The position numbers and the translations under genes were made by a program. The notes under the pieces were generated by a model. It had not been told where the DNA came from and made no database searches. It worked only from the letters and a program-made list of their open reading frames with translations. From assembly GCA_018667355.1 (NCBI GenBank), contig JABIVC010000016.1, forward strand, positions 1 through 64,000: 64,000 nt of DNA. Reading direction: 5' to 3'. The DNA comes from Gammaproteobacteria bacterium. Lineage in GTDB: Bacteria > Pseudomonadota > Gammaproteobacteria > GCA-002705445 > GCA-002716945. Below are positions 18,307 through 28,802 of this stretch, piece after piece; the first letter of the stretch is position 1, and each line of letters starts with the position of its first letter.

Positions 18307-18687
18307 ATGTCAAAAGACAATAACGATATTTCAATATCCATAGATACTACATATCTTAAACAAGAGTCTGATCCTGAAAATAATAAATTCTATTTTTTAT
18401 ACACTGTCTCTATCATTAATAAAGGGAATATAGGTGCTAAATTATTATCGAGACACTGGGTTATTGAAGATGCCAATGGAAAAATACAAAATGTAAAAGG
18501 TGAAGGGGTAGTTGGTGATCAACCATATATGAACCCTGGAGATGAATATCAATATACTAGCGGTACAGTCTTAGAAACTTCTTTGGGGACAATGAAAGGT
18601 AGTTATCAAATGATAAATGATTCTGAAAATTACTTTGATGCAGAAATTCCTGAATTTATCTTAACAATACCAAGAGTTATACATTAA
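18307..18687 (+). CDS. apaG: ApaG-family protein
   Basis: ApaG is a small beta-sandwich protein of the DUF525 family with no firm biochemical role. The 126-aa reading from the ATG at 18307 is preferred over the GTG at 18298. The conserved core SRHWVIEDANGKIQNVKGEGVVG, QPYMNPGDEYQYTSG and GTMKGSYQM is complete. The 3' end overlaps convergent folA by 11 bp. Confidence 0.94.
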   Translation: MSKDNNDISISIDTTYLKQESDPENNKFYFLYTVSIINKGNIGAKLLSRHWVIEDANGKIQNVKGEGVVGDQPYMNPGDEYQYTSGTVLETSLGTMKGSYQMINDSENYFDAEIPEFILTIPRVIH

Positions 18688-19180
18688 TTTTATGGTATGT
18701 TTTTATTGTATATTCAGTATTTATATCACTATTTATAACCTTTTCACTATTAACCGTTTTCCATTGAGAATAATCAATTTCTGGGAACCACCTGTCTCCT
18801 GAATACTCTTTATTAATATGGGTAATATATAATTTAGAAGTAAAAGGAAATGCTATATTGTATATTTCAGAACCACCAATAATCATAATTTCATCTGATG
18901 CAGAGAAATCACTTATTATATCTAGAAAATTATTATAGATAGTAATATCATCTTTTTGATAAGAAGGGTTTGACGATAGCACTATATTTTGTCTACCATC
19001 TAAAACTCTACCAATGGATTCATGAGTTTTTCTGCCCATTATTATTGGCTTTCCCATGGTTATTTCCCTAAAACGTTTTAATTCACCAGGAATATACCAA
19101 GGGATTTTATTTTTATCTCCGATTAAATTATTTTTATCCATCGCAACTACTATAGATAATTTGGGATTATTTATATTCAT
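18677..19180 (-). CDS. folA: dihydrofolate reductase
   Basis: This enzyme reduces dihydrofolate produced by ThyA. The 167-aa protein has [21 protein letters not shown] at the N-terminus, [12 protein letters not shown] for NADPH, and [10 protein letters not shown]. Active-site acidic residue E33 lies in [10 protein letters not shown]. The start codon overlaps the thyA stop by 4 bp, so the two enzymes of the dTMP cycle are translationally coupled. Confidence 0.95.
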   Translation of the reverse strand: MNINNPKLSIVVAMDKNNLIGDKNKIPWYIPGELKRFREITMGKPIIMGRKTHESIGRVLDGRQNIVLSSNPSYQKDDITIYNNFLDIISDFSASDEIMIIGGSEIYNIAFPFTSKLYITHINKEYSGDRWFPEIDYSQWKTVNSEKVINSDINTEYTIKTYHKINV

Positions 19181-19971
19181 ACAGAAACTTTTGCTTTTAT
19201 GTGACTATGTGGATTATAATTCTCTAAAATTAAATCAGCATATGTATAATCATAAATAGTATCGATGCCTTTTTTAATGCTTAACATTGGCAAAGGTCTC
19301 AGGTCTCTTGCTAACTGTATCTCGACCTGGCTTATATGATCAGAATAAATATGAGCATCACCCAATGTATGAATAAACTCTCCATATCCAAGGCCACACT
19401 GATCTGCAATCATCATAGTTAACAAAGCATATGAGGCAATATTGAAAGGTACACCTAAGAAAATATCTGCACTTCTTTGATATAGTTGACATGATAACTT
19501 ATTATTAACAACATAAAATTGAAAAAGAATATGGCATGGTGGCAAATTCATATTATCTATTTCTCCGACATTCCATGCTGAGACAATATGTCTTCTAGAA
19601 TCAGGATTATTTTTGATACTTTCAATAACTAGTGTAACTTGATCAAACTTAACTCCACTTGATGAAACCCAGGACCTCCATTGATTACCATAGATTGGAC
19701 CAAGTTCACCATTATCGTCAGCCCATTCATCCCATATCTTTATATTATTTTCTTTTAAATATGAGATGTTTGTACTTCCCTTTAAAAACCATAATAGTTC
19801 ATGGGCCACAGACTTAAAATGAATTTTTTTAGTTGTCAGAAGAGGAAAACCGTTCTCTAAATTAAATCTCATTTGATATCCAAAAACTGATATAGTTCCA
19901 GTTCCTGTCCTATCTGATTTTTCTTGCCCTTGAGATAAAATATGTTTTAATAAATCATGATACTGCTTCAT
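19177..19971 (-). CDS. thyA: thymidylate synthase ThyA
   Basis: ThyA methylates dUMP using methylene-THF. The 264-aa length equals that of E. coli. DRTGTGT and FPLLTTKK bind phosphate and substrate. The catalytic Cys is in [12 protein letters not shown] (about residue 146), and [18 protein letters not shown] closes the site. It overlaps folA (4 bp) and lgt (4 bp), in the common order lgt-thyA-folA. Confidence 0.97.
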   Translation of the reverse strand: MKQYHDLLKHILSQGQEKSDRTGTGTISVFGYQMRFNLENGFPLLTTKKIHFKSVAHELLWFLKGSTNISYLKENNIKIWDEWADDNGELGPIYGNQWRSWVSSSGVKFDQVTLVIESIKNNPDSRRHIVSAWNVGEIDNMNLPPCHILFQFYVVNNKLSCQLYQRSADIFLGVPFNIASYALLTMMIADQCGLGYGEFIHTLGDAHIYSDHISQVEIQLARDLRPLPMLSIKKGIDTIYDYTYADLILENYNPHSHIKAKVSV

Positions 19972-20756
19972 CTTTCTATTTTACCTTGAATCGATAAATA
20001 ATATATAACTAAACCAATTATAAACATTGGAATACTTAAAACCATTCCCATAGTTAACCAGTTTTCGTATAAGTATCCAATCTGAATATCTGGCACTCTC
20101 ACAAACTCAACTAAAAATCTAAAGAATGAGTAAAATATTAGGAATAGTGCGCTTAGTTTACCTGTCACTGGTTTATTATTATAAATAGTCTTTAATATTA
20201 TGAATAGAATTAAACCTTCTAATAGTGCCTCATATAACATTGATGGGTGCCTAGGGATTAAATCTATCTTTGTAAAAACTATACCCCAATCACTTTTAGT
20301 AGGCATCCCATATAGTTCAGAATTAATAAAATTACCTATCCTCCCAAGAAATAACCCTATAGGAACAAACACCACTATAAAATCAGATAATTTAAAAAAA
20401 TTAATTGTATTTTTTTTACTAATAAACAATATGCCAAATAAAATACCCAACAGAGCTCCATGAAATGACATTCCTCCTTCCCATATATAGAATGTCTTGA
20501 TGGGGTTATGATAGTAATAATCAAGATTATAAAATACTACGTAACCCAATCTCCCACCAATCAGAAGCGATAGTATTGAGATTAATAGTATTTTATCAAT
20601 AATTGCTATAGTAAAATCACAATTACCTAAAGCAATCTCTTTTTTCATAAAATAATCTAACAAGAGAAATGAGACTGCGTACATTGCTCCATACCAGTAT
20701 AAATCTATAAAACCTATAGAGAGTAAAATCGGATCTATATTGTGCGTATATATCAT
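19968..20756 (-). CDS. lgt: prolipoprotein diacylglyceryl transferase
   Basis: Lgt transfers diacylglycerol to the lipobox cysteine of prolipoproteins in the inner membrane. The 262-aa protein has about seven helices. The family signatures [22 protein letters not shown] and [13 protein letters not shown] (the Lgt signature, about 135-147) are all present, as is [13 protein letters not shown]. Its stop overlaps the thyA start by 4 bp. Confidence 0.96.
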   Translation of the reverse strand: MIYTHNIDPILLSIGFIDLYWYGAMYAVSFLLLDYFMKKEIALGNCDFTIAIIDKILLISILSLLIGGRLGYVVFYNLDYYYHNPIKTFYIWEGGMSFHGALLGILFGILFISKKNTINFFKLSDFIVVFVPIGLFLGRIGNFINSELYGMPTKSDWGIVFTKIDLIPRHPSMLYEALLEGLILFIILKTIYNNKPVTGKLSALFLIFYSFFRFLVEFVRVPDIQIGYLYENWLTMGMVLSIPMFIIGLVIYYLSIQGKIER

Positions 20757-20820
20757 TTATAAAAATTGAATTATGCTAGTAATTATAATAGCCTATGATT
20801 CTGTACTATAAAAACAAATA

Positions 20821-22824
20821 ATGAATAGATTAAAAAATGAAAAAAGTGAATATCTCCTGCAACATGCTGATAATCCTGTAGATTGGTATCCTTGGTCAAA
20901 TGAAGCATTCAAGAAGGCTGAGGAAGAGGATAAGGCAATAATATTGTCTATTGGTTATTCTGCTTGTCATTGGTGCCATGTTATGGCTCATGAGTCTTTT
21001 GAAGATGATAATACAGCAGAGTTAATGAACTCGAATTTTATAAATATCAAACTTGACAAAGAAGAAAGGCCTGATTTAGATAAAATTTATCAAATGTCCC
21101 AAACAATAATAACAGGTAAAACAGGTGGTTGGCCATTGACAGTTTTTATGACTCCAAAAAAGTTTCCATTTTTTGCAGGAACTTATTTCCCTGATACAGA
21201 AAGGCATGGGTTGCCAGGGTTTAGAGATATTTTACTAAGAGTTATGGATTTTTATAAAAATCAAAGGAATGATATTGATAAGCAAAATATACAAATTAAA
21301 AATATCTTTGAAACTCTCAATAAAGTTAAAGAAGATAAAAATATAATAGATCAGGATTTGTTAGATGGAGTTAAGAAAGAATTATTATCATCTATAGATA
21401 AAGTTCATGGCGGCTTTGGTTCAGCTCCGAAGTTTCCTCATGTTAATAACTTAGATTATTTAATAAAGACGATTGATAAAGATGATAAAAATACATTAGA
21501 TTTAATAGAGCTGACCTTGCATAGAATGACATGTGCTGGCATATATGACCATTTGAAAGGTGGTTTTTTTAGATATTCTGTTGATGAATTATGGATGATT
21601 CCACATTTTGAAAAAATGTTATATGATAATGGCCCAATGATAGATATTTTATGTAATGCCTATAAAGTCACTAACAATTCATTATATTTAGATAAAGTCA
21701 ACCAAACATGTCAGTGGGTAATAGAAGAAATGCAAGACAAGCAAGGTGGTTTCTATTCAACTATAGATGCTGATTCTGAGCATGTTGAAGGTAAATTTTA
21801 TGTATGGTCAGATGAAGAATTAAAAGATATATTAAACTCTAATGAACTCAAATTATTTAAAGAGATATTTGTAGTATATGATAAGACTAACTTTGAAGGA
21901 AAATATCATCTACATGTTACAAAAACTAATCAAGATAATTATATAAAAAATAAAGATACTGCAGACTTAATATGCTTAAAATTGTTAGAGGAGAGAAACA
22001 AAAGAGTTCGTCCTACCACGGATAAAAAAATACTTGTCTCATGGAATTCACTTCTAATGCCAGGATTGATTAATGCTTATAAAATTACTGGGAATCAAAG
22101 CTATTATGATTCTGCTAGAAAATGCTTCGATTTTATAAAGAGTAATATGTGGGTCAGTAATAAGTTATATGCATGTTATCATGATAAACCTTATTTTGAT
22201 GCCTACCTAGATGACTATGCTTTTCTTGCTAAAGTTTGTATTGAATTTTTGAAAGTAAATTGGAATGAAAAAGATTTTATACTTTTAGAGAAATTAACAG
22301 ATATTTTATTAAATAGTTTTCAAGATAAAAAGAGTGGTGGATTTTATTATACATCTGATATCCATGAAGAGTTAATTTATAGGCCTAAATCATATATGGA
22401 TGAATCATTACCTTCTGGTAATAGCATTGCTACTGAAGTTTTATTGGAACTATACGAATTGACTGGTCATAATAAATATATAAATGCTGTAGAAAAGTCC
22501 ATAAGATCTGCAGCAGATTCTATTAATAGATCTAAGTTCTCCCACTGTAGTCTATACTTGACTACTCCAAATATGAATGTATCTAGCAAACTTGTTATTA
22601 TTAGATGCGGTCAGGAGAAAATGGAAGAATATAAAAAAAATATTTATGGCTTAAATAACATCAATGACAATATATATTTTATACCTAATGATGCCAATAT
22701 AAACATAGATGGGATTAAAGATAAAAAAAGCCAAGGAGAGTTTACAGCATATATCTGTCAAAATAATACTTGCTCAGAAGCAATTAAGAGTTTTGATAGC
22801 TTACATGCAATTCTTTCATCATGA
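20821..22824 (+). CDS. thioredoxin-domain protein of the YyaL/DUF255 family
   Basis: The family pairs an N-terminal thioredoxin-like domain with an alpha/alpha toroid like those of N-acylglucosamine epimerases. The activity is not established. The 667-aa protein begins [21 protein letters not shown] and carries CHWC at residues 49-52, where thioredoxins have their redox pair. [12 protein letters not shown] and [10 protein letters not shown] follow, then the [18 protein letters not shown] segment and [11 protein letters not shown]. The length is normal. The next gene overlaps it by 4 bp. Confidence 0.9.
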   Translation: MNRLKNEKSEYLLQHADNPVDWYPWSNEAFKKAEEEDKAIILSIGYSACHWCHVMAHESFEDDNTAELMNSNFINIKLDKEERPDLDKIYQMSQTIITGKTGGWPLTVFMTPKKFPFFAGTYFPDTERHGLPGFRDILLRVMDFYKNQRNDIDKQNIQIKNIFETLNKVKEDKNIIDQDLLDGVKKELLSSIDKVHGGFGSAPKFPHVNNLDYLIKTIDKDDKNTLDLIELTLHRMTCAGIYDHLKGGFFRYSVDELWMIPHFEKMLYDNGPMIDILCNAYKVTNNSLYLDKVNQTCQWVIEEMQDKQGGFYSTIDADSEHVEGKFYVWSDEELKDILNSNELKLFKEIFVVYDKTNFEGKYHLHVTKTNQDNYIKNKDTADLICLKLLEERNKRVRPTTDKKILVSWNSLLMPGLINAYKITGNQSYYDSARKCFDFIKSNMWVSNKLYACYHDKPYFDAYLDDYAFLAKVCIEFLKVNWNEKDFILLEKLTDILLNSFQDKKSGGFYYTSDIHEELIYRPKSYMDESLPSGNSIATEVLLELYELTGHNKYINAVEKSIRSAADSINRSKFSHCSLYLTTPNMNVSSKLVIIRCGQEKMEEYKKNIYGLNNINDNIYFIPNDANINIDGIKDKKSQGEFTAYICQNNTCSEAIKSFDSLHAILSS

Positions 22825-23573
22825 AAATAATATATTTGTCCATTAGGCTCCCTCTAATTATCATCCATATAATAGCTGGCTTAATAATTTTAATATGTTT
22901 CCCCTCAACTATTGAAAAATTGAAACCCATCCATCATACAATTAGCCTTTATTGGATGAAGATACTAGTAATTTTATTTGGTTTAAAAATAATACTAAAA
23001 GGAAAAAAATCAGAAGAAGCCAATGCATTTGTATCAAACCACATAAGTTTTCTAGACATTATAGTTCTAAATTCTTTAATACCATCAAATTTCATAGCAA
23101 AATCTGAAATTAGAAATTGGCCAGTTATTGGACATTTGTCATCTAAAACAGGAACGATATTTATCAAAAGAGGTGATAAAGATGATATTGCCAATGTTAT
23201 TGAAATAATGAAAAATTACATAAAAAGAGATAAGAAATTAATCTTTTTCCCTGAGGGGAGAATAGGGAATGGGATAGATATAAGAAAATTTCACAGTAAG
23301 TTGTTTAATTGTGTCTCAGGTTCTAATTCTATGGTCCAGCCAATATTTATAAGATATCCACTAGATTACCCGATAAATATTAAGTCTGATGATAGTGTTT
23401 GCTGGGCAGATAAAACCCAAACACTTATAAAAATATCTCTAAGATGTTTAGGTAAATCTTCAACTGATGTGATGGTTCATTTTGAAAAACCAATTAATGC
23501 TTCTAACCTTAATTCTTATGAGTTAGCAAAGGAATCTACTAACTCAGTTTTAGAATCTATAAATAATATCTAA
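22821..23573 (+). CDS. 1-acyl-glycerol-3-phosphate acyltransferase-like protein (PlsC family)
   Basis: This is a membrane-associated acyltransferase of the PlsC/LPLAT superfamily, probably acting in phospholipid synthesis or remodelling. The 250-aa protein has an N-terminal helix (about 8-28). The catalytic NHISFLD (HX4D, about 73-79) and FFPEGR motif (about 140) are present, and GTIFIKRGD lies between them. It overlaps the thioredoxin-domain gene by an ATGA, so the pair is probably co-translated. Whether it is the main PlsC cannot be decided from this window. Confidence 0.85.
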   Translation: MKIIYLSIRLPLIIIHIIAGLIILICFPSTIEKLKPIHHTISLYWMKILVILFGLKIILKGKKSEEANAFVSNHISFLDIIVLNSLIPSNFIAKSEIRNWPVIGHLSSKTGTIFIKRGDKDDIANVIEIMKNYIKRDKKLIFFPEGRIGNGIDIRKFHSKLFNCVSGSNSMVQPIFIRYPLDYPINIKSDDSVCWADKTQTLIKISLRCLGKSSTDVMVHFEKPINASNLNSYELAKESTNSVLESINNI

Positions 23574-23580
23574 GGTTTAT

Positions 23581-23931
23581 TTAGACCATTCCTCTTTTAT
23601 CGCCTTCAGTTCCAATAGCAACCTCAACTTCCATATCGCCACCTAGAGGATACCATTGGCAAGCTATTACCATACCACTCTTAGTTTCTTCTGGTGTTAG
23701 TAAAGTTGTTGGATCACAAGGACTAGATGGATAATGTCCTTTACCTGAAATAATTGTAGTTCTACAAGAGCCACAACTTCCTACCTTACATGAATGTGGC
23801 CATGCAATTTTAGCATTTATTGCAGCCTTCATTAGATTCATACCAGGTTCAACACTAAATGTTTCTCCTGAACCTTTAACTGTTACTTTAGTTGGCTCAG
23901 CTTTTTTGAATAAATCTCCGAAAAATCCCAT
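23581..23931 (-). CDS. plant-type [2Fe-2S] ferredoxin
   Basis: This is a soluble electron carrier. The 116-aa protein binds a [2Fe-2S] cluster through the CKVGSCGSC loop (C-x4-C-x2-C, about residues 48-56) plus a later Cys in VIACQWYP. The start has a clear AAGGAGAG ribosome binding site. An N-terminal GFFGDLFKKAEP leader precedes the fold, which begins at KVTVKGSGETF. The redox partner is unknown. The nearby rubredoxin gene is a second iron electron carrier but is not in the same operon. Confidence 0.9.
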   Translation of the reverse strand: MGFFGDLFKKAEPTKVTVKGSGETFSVEPGMNLMKAAINAKIAWPHSCKVGSCGSCRTTIISGKGHYPSSPCDPTTLLTPEETKSGMVIACQWYPLGGDMEVEVAIGTEGDKRGMV

Positions 23932-24023
23932 TTTACTCTCTCCTTATGTAGCTTAGATTAAAAAATATCCCTAAATATATCATAAATAGTCAGAAGTGTA
24001 AGCAGAATAAAATAATATGTAGA

Positions 24024-25349
24024 TTAGATATTTATAAATCTATCATTCTTCATATGGTTATATAAAGCAATAGCTAATAATAGGCTTCTGATTGTGAAAA
24101 ATATTAGAAAAGAAATCCATAAATTATCATTATTACCATCCATTAAAATAGCTTCTAGTATAAAAAATATTATTCCAGAGATAATCATTATATTTCTTAA
24201 TAACTTTGCCTTCAAAGAGCCAATAAATACACCATCAAGCCAGAAAGCAATCGTTGCTGAAATAAATATTAAATAAAGATAAATAATGTTAGACATAACA
24301 ATAAAATGTATATTTTCTAAATTTGTTACAAATTTAACAATCGATAAATCATATAAATTAAAAATAAAAAGATAAATCAAAGCAAGTATAAATGAAAATT
24401 TACCTGTCGAGTATATCGATTGTCTCAATAGTATCTGCTTTCTTTTACCAATTGCATTACCTACCAATACTTCAGCAGAATGAGCAAATCCATCAATGCC
24501 ATAAGAGAAAAGGAAGAAAAAGTTCAACAGTATTGTATTTGCAGCAAGAACTGAATCTCCATAACTTGCCCCTGTTCTCATAAAGTATATAAAAACAGTC
24601 ATTAATATAAAGGACCTTATAAACATGTCTATATTTATAAGTATTTTTTTCTTAATCATTATCCAATTAAATATTTCGCCAATCTTAATATTTATATTTT
24701 TAAATATACCTTCACTTCTAATAGCATACAAAGCAAATATTATTACTGAATATTCAGATATTAAAGAAGCTATCGCAACACCTTCGATACTATAATGCAA
24801 TATGTAAATGAAATAATAATCTAAAATAATATTTAATAAATTAACTGTAATACTTACAACTATTGCAGCCTTAATATTTTGTGTACCAATATAATAACCT
24901 ATTATAATATCTCTTAAAAAAATTGCAGGTATAGACCATATTCTATATTCTAAATAGATTTTACTATGGAGAAGTACCTCGTTAGAAGCATTCATAAAAT
25001 CCAGAGAGAGCATAATAATTTGTTCTCTAAAAATAATAATCAATAATGAAATAAAACCTGAAATTAATAGTAGATGACTGAGTAATAATATAATCTCTTT
25101 CTTACTATTGCTTCCGATATGTTGCGAGACAAATCCAGTAGTTAAAGATTTTATGAATCCAAAACTAAATAATATATAGCTTATGATGATTGATCCGACA
25201 CCAATGGCTCCAATGTATATAACAGAACCAATATGACCCATCATTGCATTATCTACGAAGCCTACGAGCGGAATAGTTATATTGGAAATAATTAAAGGTA
25301 TTGCAATTCTTAAGGTATTACTATCTAGCCTAGAGAAATTACTAAACAA
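24024..25349 (-). CDS. MATE-family efflux transporter (DinF-like)
   Basis: The 441-aa protein has about 12 hydrophobic helices in two repeated halves. MATE signatures include RIAIPLIISNITIPLVGFVDNAMMGHIG at the N-terminus and the second-repeat block GASYGDSVLAANTILLNFF. Such transporters export drugs or metabolites in exchange for Na+ or H+. The start drawn is TTG, 6 bp after the rubredoxin stop, with no ATG available before the first helix. The substrate cannot be predicted. Confidence 0.88.
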   Translation of the reverse strand: MFSNFSRLDSNTLRIAIPLIISNITIPLVGFVDNAMMGHIGSVIYIGAIGVGSIIISYILFSFGFIKSLTTGFVSQHIGSNSKKEIILLLSHLLLISGFISLLIIIFREQIIMLSLDFMNASNEVLLHSKIYLEYRIWSIPAIFLRDIIIGYYIGTQNIKAAIVVSITVNLLNIILDYYFIYILHYSIEGVAIASLISEYSVIIFALYAIRSEGIFKNINIKIGEIFNWIMIKKKILINIDMFIRSFILMTVFIYFMRTGASYGDSVLAANTILLNFFFLFSYGIDGFAHSAEVLVGNAIGKRKQILLRQSIYSTGKFSFILALIYLFIFNLYDLSIVKFVTNLENIHFIVMSNIIYLYLIFISATIAFWLDGVFIGSLKAKLLRNIMIISGIIFFILEAILMDGNNDNLWISFLIFFTIRSLLLAIALYNHMKNDRFINI

Positions 25350-25355
25350 CGTGAG

Positions 25356-25523
25356 CTACGTTATCTCTATCATGTCAAAATCTTCTTTAGAAGCACCACA
25401 ATCAGGGCATGCCCAGTTTTCTGGAATATCTTCCCATTTCGTGCCTGGCTTTATATCATCATCAGGCCAACCTAAACTTTCGTCATAAATTAGGCCACAA
25501 ATTAAACAAAGATATTTTTTCAT
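25356..25523 (-). CDS. rubredoxin
   Basis: This small electron carrier holds one iron on four cysteines. From the ATG at 25523 the product is 55 aa. It has the two knuckles CLICG and CPDCG and the aromatic core Y-(x)n-[18 protein letters not shown]. The longer ORF in the track begins at TTG with 15 extra residues not typical of the family, so I chose the shorter start. It is followed within 6 bp by the MATE gene. Confidence 0.92.
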   Translation of the reverse strand: MKKYLCLICGLIYDESLGWPDDDIKPGTKWEDIPENWACPDCGASKEDFDMIEIT

Positions 25524-25589
25524 AATTTTTATAGCTTGTAGTTTCGCATAATTATATGAAAAACCCAATTAATTTGTTATAAATAATTA

Positions 25590-26222
25590 ATGATAAATAA
25601 AAATATATTAAGAGGCATATATCCAATATGTCCAGATTCTATACAATCAGATTTAACATATTTAGAAAAAGTTGAAGAGGTTATAGCCTCTGGTATCAAT
25701 ATAATACAGTTTAGGAGTAAATACCTATCTGGAAGAAAAAAAAGATTCTTATTAAAAAGTATTCATAGGTTATGCATGAACTCTAATGTTTATTTAATAA
25801 TAAATGATGATTATCATATAATAAAAAATATGGATGGTTGCGGACTACATTTAGGTAAAAACGATAAAAGTTTATTAGAGGCCAGACAAAATCTTGGAGA
25901 TAGTATAGTGATAGGAAAATCTTGTTATGGATCGGTTGAGACTGCTAGATTATCAGAGGTAAGTGGTGCTAGTTATGTATCTTTTGGTGCCATGTATGAT
26001 TCTAATACAAAACATAATGCAATAGTTATTAATCATAAGATAATATCAGAGGCTCAAAAAAAACTGAATATTCCAATATGTGTAATAGGTGGCATAGATA
26101 AGTTAAACTTAATGGATGTAAAGAAATATAAACCTGATATGATTTCAATGATTTCTGGAATATTTGAATATGAAAATCCAGGTAGAGAAATAAAAGAAAT
26201 GATGAGGTTAATTGAAGAGTGA
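25590..26222 (+). CDS. thiE: thiamine-phosphate synthase
   Basis: ThiE joins the thiazole and pyrimidine moieties of thiamine. The 210-aa TIM-barrel protein has NIIQFRSKY, LIINDDYHI, GLHLGKNDKSL, GKSCYGSVETA and PICVIGGID in family order. A SFGAMYDSNTKH segment carries the loop that normally reads FGPxxxTxTK. The gene overlaps hemL by 4 bp. No TPP riboswitch fits in the 21-bp gap upstream. Confidence 0.93.
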   Translation: MINKNILRGIYPICPDSIQSDLTYLEKVEEVIASGINIIQFRSKYLSGRKKRFLLKSIHRLCMNSNVYLIINDDYHIIKNMDGCGLHLGKNDKSLLEARQNLGDSIVIGKSCYGSVETARLSEVSGASYVSFGAMYDSNTKHNAIVINHKIISEAQKKLNIPICVIGGIDKLNLMDVKKYKPDMISMISGIFEYENPGREIKEMMRLIEE

Positions 26223-27505
26223 AGAATTCGATCAAATTATTTAAACAGGCTCAAAAATATATACCCGGTGGAGTTAACTCACCAGTTAGAGCTTTTTCTT
26301 CTGTTGGAACAACACCTTTCTTTATAAAAAGGGCACAAGGACAATATCTAATAGATGAAGATAATAATCAATATATAGATTTTGTTGGGTCATGGGGAGC
26401 TCAGATTCTAGGTCATTCAGATAAAAGAATTATTAAAGAGATAAACAAAAAAATTAACTCAGGAATTACATATGGGGCACCATGCAAAGATGAAATAATG
26501 TTGGCAAGACAAATCACAAAGATCTTCCCTTCAATAGAAAAAATTAGAATGGTTAATTCTGGGACAGAGGCAACTATGAGTGCTATTCGTCTAGCAAGAG
26601 GTTTCACGAAGAAAGATAAAGTAATTAAATTTGATGGTTGCTATCATGGGCATGGGGATTCGTTTCTAATCAAAGCAGGTTCTGGAGCATCAACTTTTGG
26701 TTCTCCAAACTCACTTGGTGTTACAAAAGCAAATGCCAAAGATACTATCTCTCTACCATACAATAATATCACCAAAGTTGAGGAAGCAATAAAAAATAAT
26801 AATGTTGGATGTATAATAATTGAGCCTATTGCTGGAAATATGAATTTTATCAGGTCACAAAAAATATTTATTAAAAAATTGAGAACTTTGTGTGATAAAA
26901 ATCATATTATTTTAATATTTGATGAAGTTATGACGGGTTTGCGTGTAGCCAAAGGTGGAGCACAGAGTTTATATAAAGTTAGGCCTGACCTCACAACGTT
27001 AGGTAAAGTTTTAGGTGGAGGATTACCTGTTGGAGCTTTTGGTGGTAGAAAAGATATAATGGATAATTTAGCACCTCTCGGAGGAGTTTATCAGGCCGGC
27101 ACACTTTCAGGAAATCCATTGGCAATGGCAGCAGGTTTAAAAACTTTAGAAATCATCTCTAAACCCAGATATTTTAAAGAATTAAGTAATAAAGCTAAAT
27201 ATTTTATATCTGAAATTAATAGAATTTCTAAAAAATATAAAATTAATATGTCAGCAGATAGTCAGGGTGGGATGTTTGGAATTTATTTTACAAAAAAACG
27301 TGTGAATAATTATAATGATATCTTAAATACTCAAGAAGATAGGTTTGTAGATTTTTTCCAATACATGTTAAAGCATGGTGTATTTTTCGCACCATCAATG
27401 TTTGAAGCTGGTTTTATATCATCTAGTCATACAAAAAAAGACATAGATTATACAATAAAAATTTATGAAAAATGGGTTAAGAATACCTCTCTATCTGCTG
27501 ATTAA
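26219..27505 (+). CDS. hemL: glutamate-1-semialdehyde 2,1-aminomutase
   Basis: HemL makes 5-aminolevulinate for haem from glutamate semialdehyde (C5 pathway). The 428-aa PLP enzyme has IPGGVNSPVRAF at the start, MVNSGTEATMSAIRLARG, and the PLP-lysine motif LGKVLGGGLPVGAFGG (about residue 265). It starts with GTG inside the thiE stop (GTGA overlap). The C-terminus overlaps convergent glycerate kinase by 15 bp. Confidence 0.97.
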   Translation: MKNSIKLFKQAQKYIPGGVNSPVRAFSSVGTTPFFIKRAQGQYLIDEDNNQYIDFVGSWGAQILGHSDKRIIKEINKKINSGITYGAPCKDEIMLARQITKIFPSIEKIRMVNSGTEATMSAIRLARGFTKKDKVIKFDGCYHGHGDSFLIKAGSGASTFGSPNSLGVTKANAKDTISLPYNNITKVEEAIKNNNVGCIIIEPIAGNMNFIRSQKIFIKKLRTLCDKNHIILIFDEVMTGLRVAKGGAQSLYKVRPDLTTLGKVLGGGLPVGAFGGRKDIMDNLAPLGGVYQAGTLSGNPLAMAAGLKTLEIISKPRYFKELSNKAKYFISEINRISKKYKINMSADSQGGMFGIYFTKKRVNNYNDILNTQEDRFVDFFQYMLKHGVFFAPSMFEAGFISSSHTKKDIDYTIKIYEKWVKNTSLSAD

Positions 27506-28792
27506 TATAATCTGAATATCCGCAACATTAGTGCCAGATGGACCAGTTTTATAAAGCGCATTAATAGATTCTAGAAATGTATAAGAATCATTATTGTCTA
27601 AAAAATCATTAATGTCTAAAGTAGATTTTGATAGGGCTTCTATTGATGAATTATCTATAATCCCTCCAGCTGCATCAGTTGGTCCATCAATACCATCTGT
27701 TCCAATGGATAATAATAACCAATCAAGGGAAGAAGGAATTTTTTTTGCGTTAGCTAAAAAAGATAAGGCTAACTCTTGATTTCTACCACCTTTCCCAGAT
27801 CCAGTCATATTAACGACTGTTTCTCCACCAGATATTATAGCTAATTTATCATTTGGAAATTCATTAGATAGTTTAATAAGACTATCTATTAATGAAGAAG
27901 CTTCGTTTCTAGCTTCACCAATAAGGTCCTCATTAATAATGATAGGTTTATAACCTAATTTCTTAGAAGAAATTGACAACTGCTCTCTAAATATTTTATT
28001 ACTACATATAATTTGATTAGTTGAATTTTCAATCTTATTAGGTGATTCTTCAACCAAACCTGAAATACCATTATTCAAATGTTCAATTATTGATTTTGGT
28101 GTAAGGTTAATTAGATGATATTTGGCAAGTATGTCATAAGCATTCTGATAGGTTGTCTCGTCTTGGATTGTAGGTCCAGAAGCTATAGTGCTGATATCAT
28201 CATTAATTACATCTGATATTATTAAAGAGTAACAATGCGAAGGAAGTGCATGTTGTGCAAGTCTTCCGCCTTTTATACTAGACATATGTTTTCTGACAGC
28301 ATTCATTTCATTTATAGATGCTCCAGATTTAAGCAACATGTCTGTTAATTTGGTCTTGTCATCAAGAGAAATAGACTCTGCTGGTTTAGCTAGCAAAGAT
28401 GATCCGCCCCCACTTATTAAAAATATTACCAAATCATCTTTGGTGGATGAAGAAATATAGTTTAGTACTTTCTCTCCTGCCTCAATACTTTTATGGTCTG
28501 GAATTGGATGAGACGATAAATGAAGGTCGCCTTTATAAGACATCTTAAAATTAGATTCAGTTGATATTACTAAAGGTTGAGAGGCTATCTTAATATGGTT
28601 TAAATTTTCTATAAATTCTAAACAGCCATTCATCATTGTTATTGAAGCTTTACCAAAAGCAACGAGATATACTTTTTTATAATTTTTAAATAGATCTGGA
28701 TTATCTTTTAAATGAGCATAAACAGAAGCTGCTGGATCTAATTTGCTAAGACAAGATTTATATATGTTTCCAACATCTTCACGGAGTGACAT
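27491..28792 (-). CDS. glycerate 2-kinase, MOFRL/GckA-TtuD family
   Basis: This enzyme phosphorylates D-glycerate to 2-phosphoglycerate, feeding C2/C3 carbon into lower glycolysis. The 433-aa protein has FLISGGGSSLLA, RKHMSSIKGGRLA and SDVINDDISTIASGPT. The C-terminal MOFRL domain shows SGGETVV and GKGGRNQELAL with GTDGIDGPTDAAGG. It is third in the run sgaA-hydroxypyruvate reductase-glycerate kinase (10-bp gap), which gives the substrate assignment strong context support. Confidence 0.93.
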   Translation of the reverse strand: MSLREDVGNIYKSCLSKLDPAASVYAHLKDNPDLFKNYKKVYLVAFGKASITMMNGCLEFIENLNHIKIASQPLVISTESNFKMSYKGDLHLSSHPIPDHKSIEAGEKVLNYISSSTKDDLVIFLISGGGSSLLAKPAESISLDDKTKLTDMLLKSGASINEMNAVRKHMSSIKGGRLAQHALPSHCYSLIISDVINDDISTIASGPTIQDETTYQNAYDILAKYHLINLTPKSIIEHLNNGISGLVEESPNKIENSTNQIICSNKIFREQLSISSKKLGYKPIIINEDLIGEARNEASSLIDSLIKLSNEFPNDKLAIISGGETVVNMTGSGKGGRNQELALSFLANAKKIPSSLDWLLLSIGTDGIDGPTDAAGGIIDNSSIEALSKSTLDINDFLDNNDSYTFLESINALYKTGPSGTNVADIQIILISR

Positions 28793-28802
28793 CTCTAGTT
28801 AC

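Noticed and set aside
25569-25589. TPP riboswitch upstream of thiE
   Set aside because: The gap is only 21 bp and holds no thi-box-like sequence.
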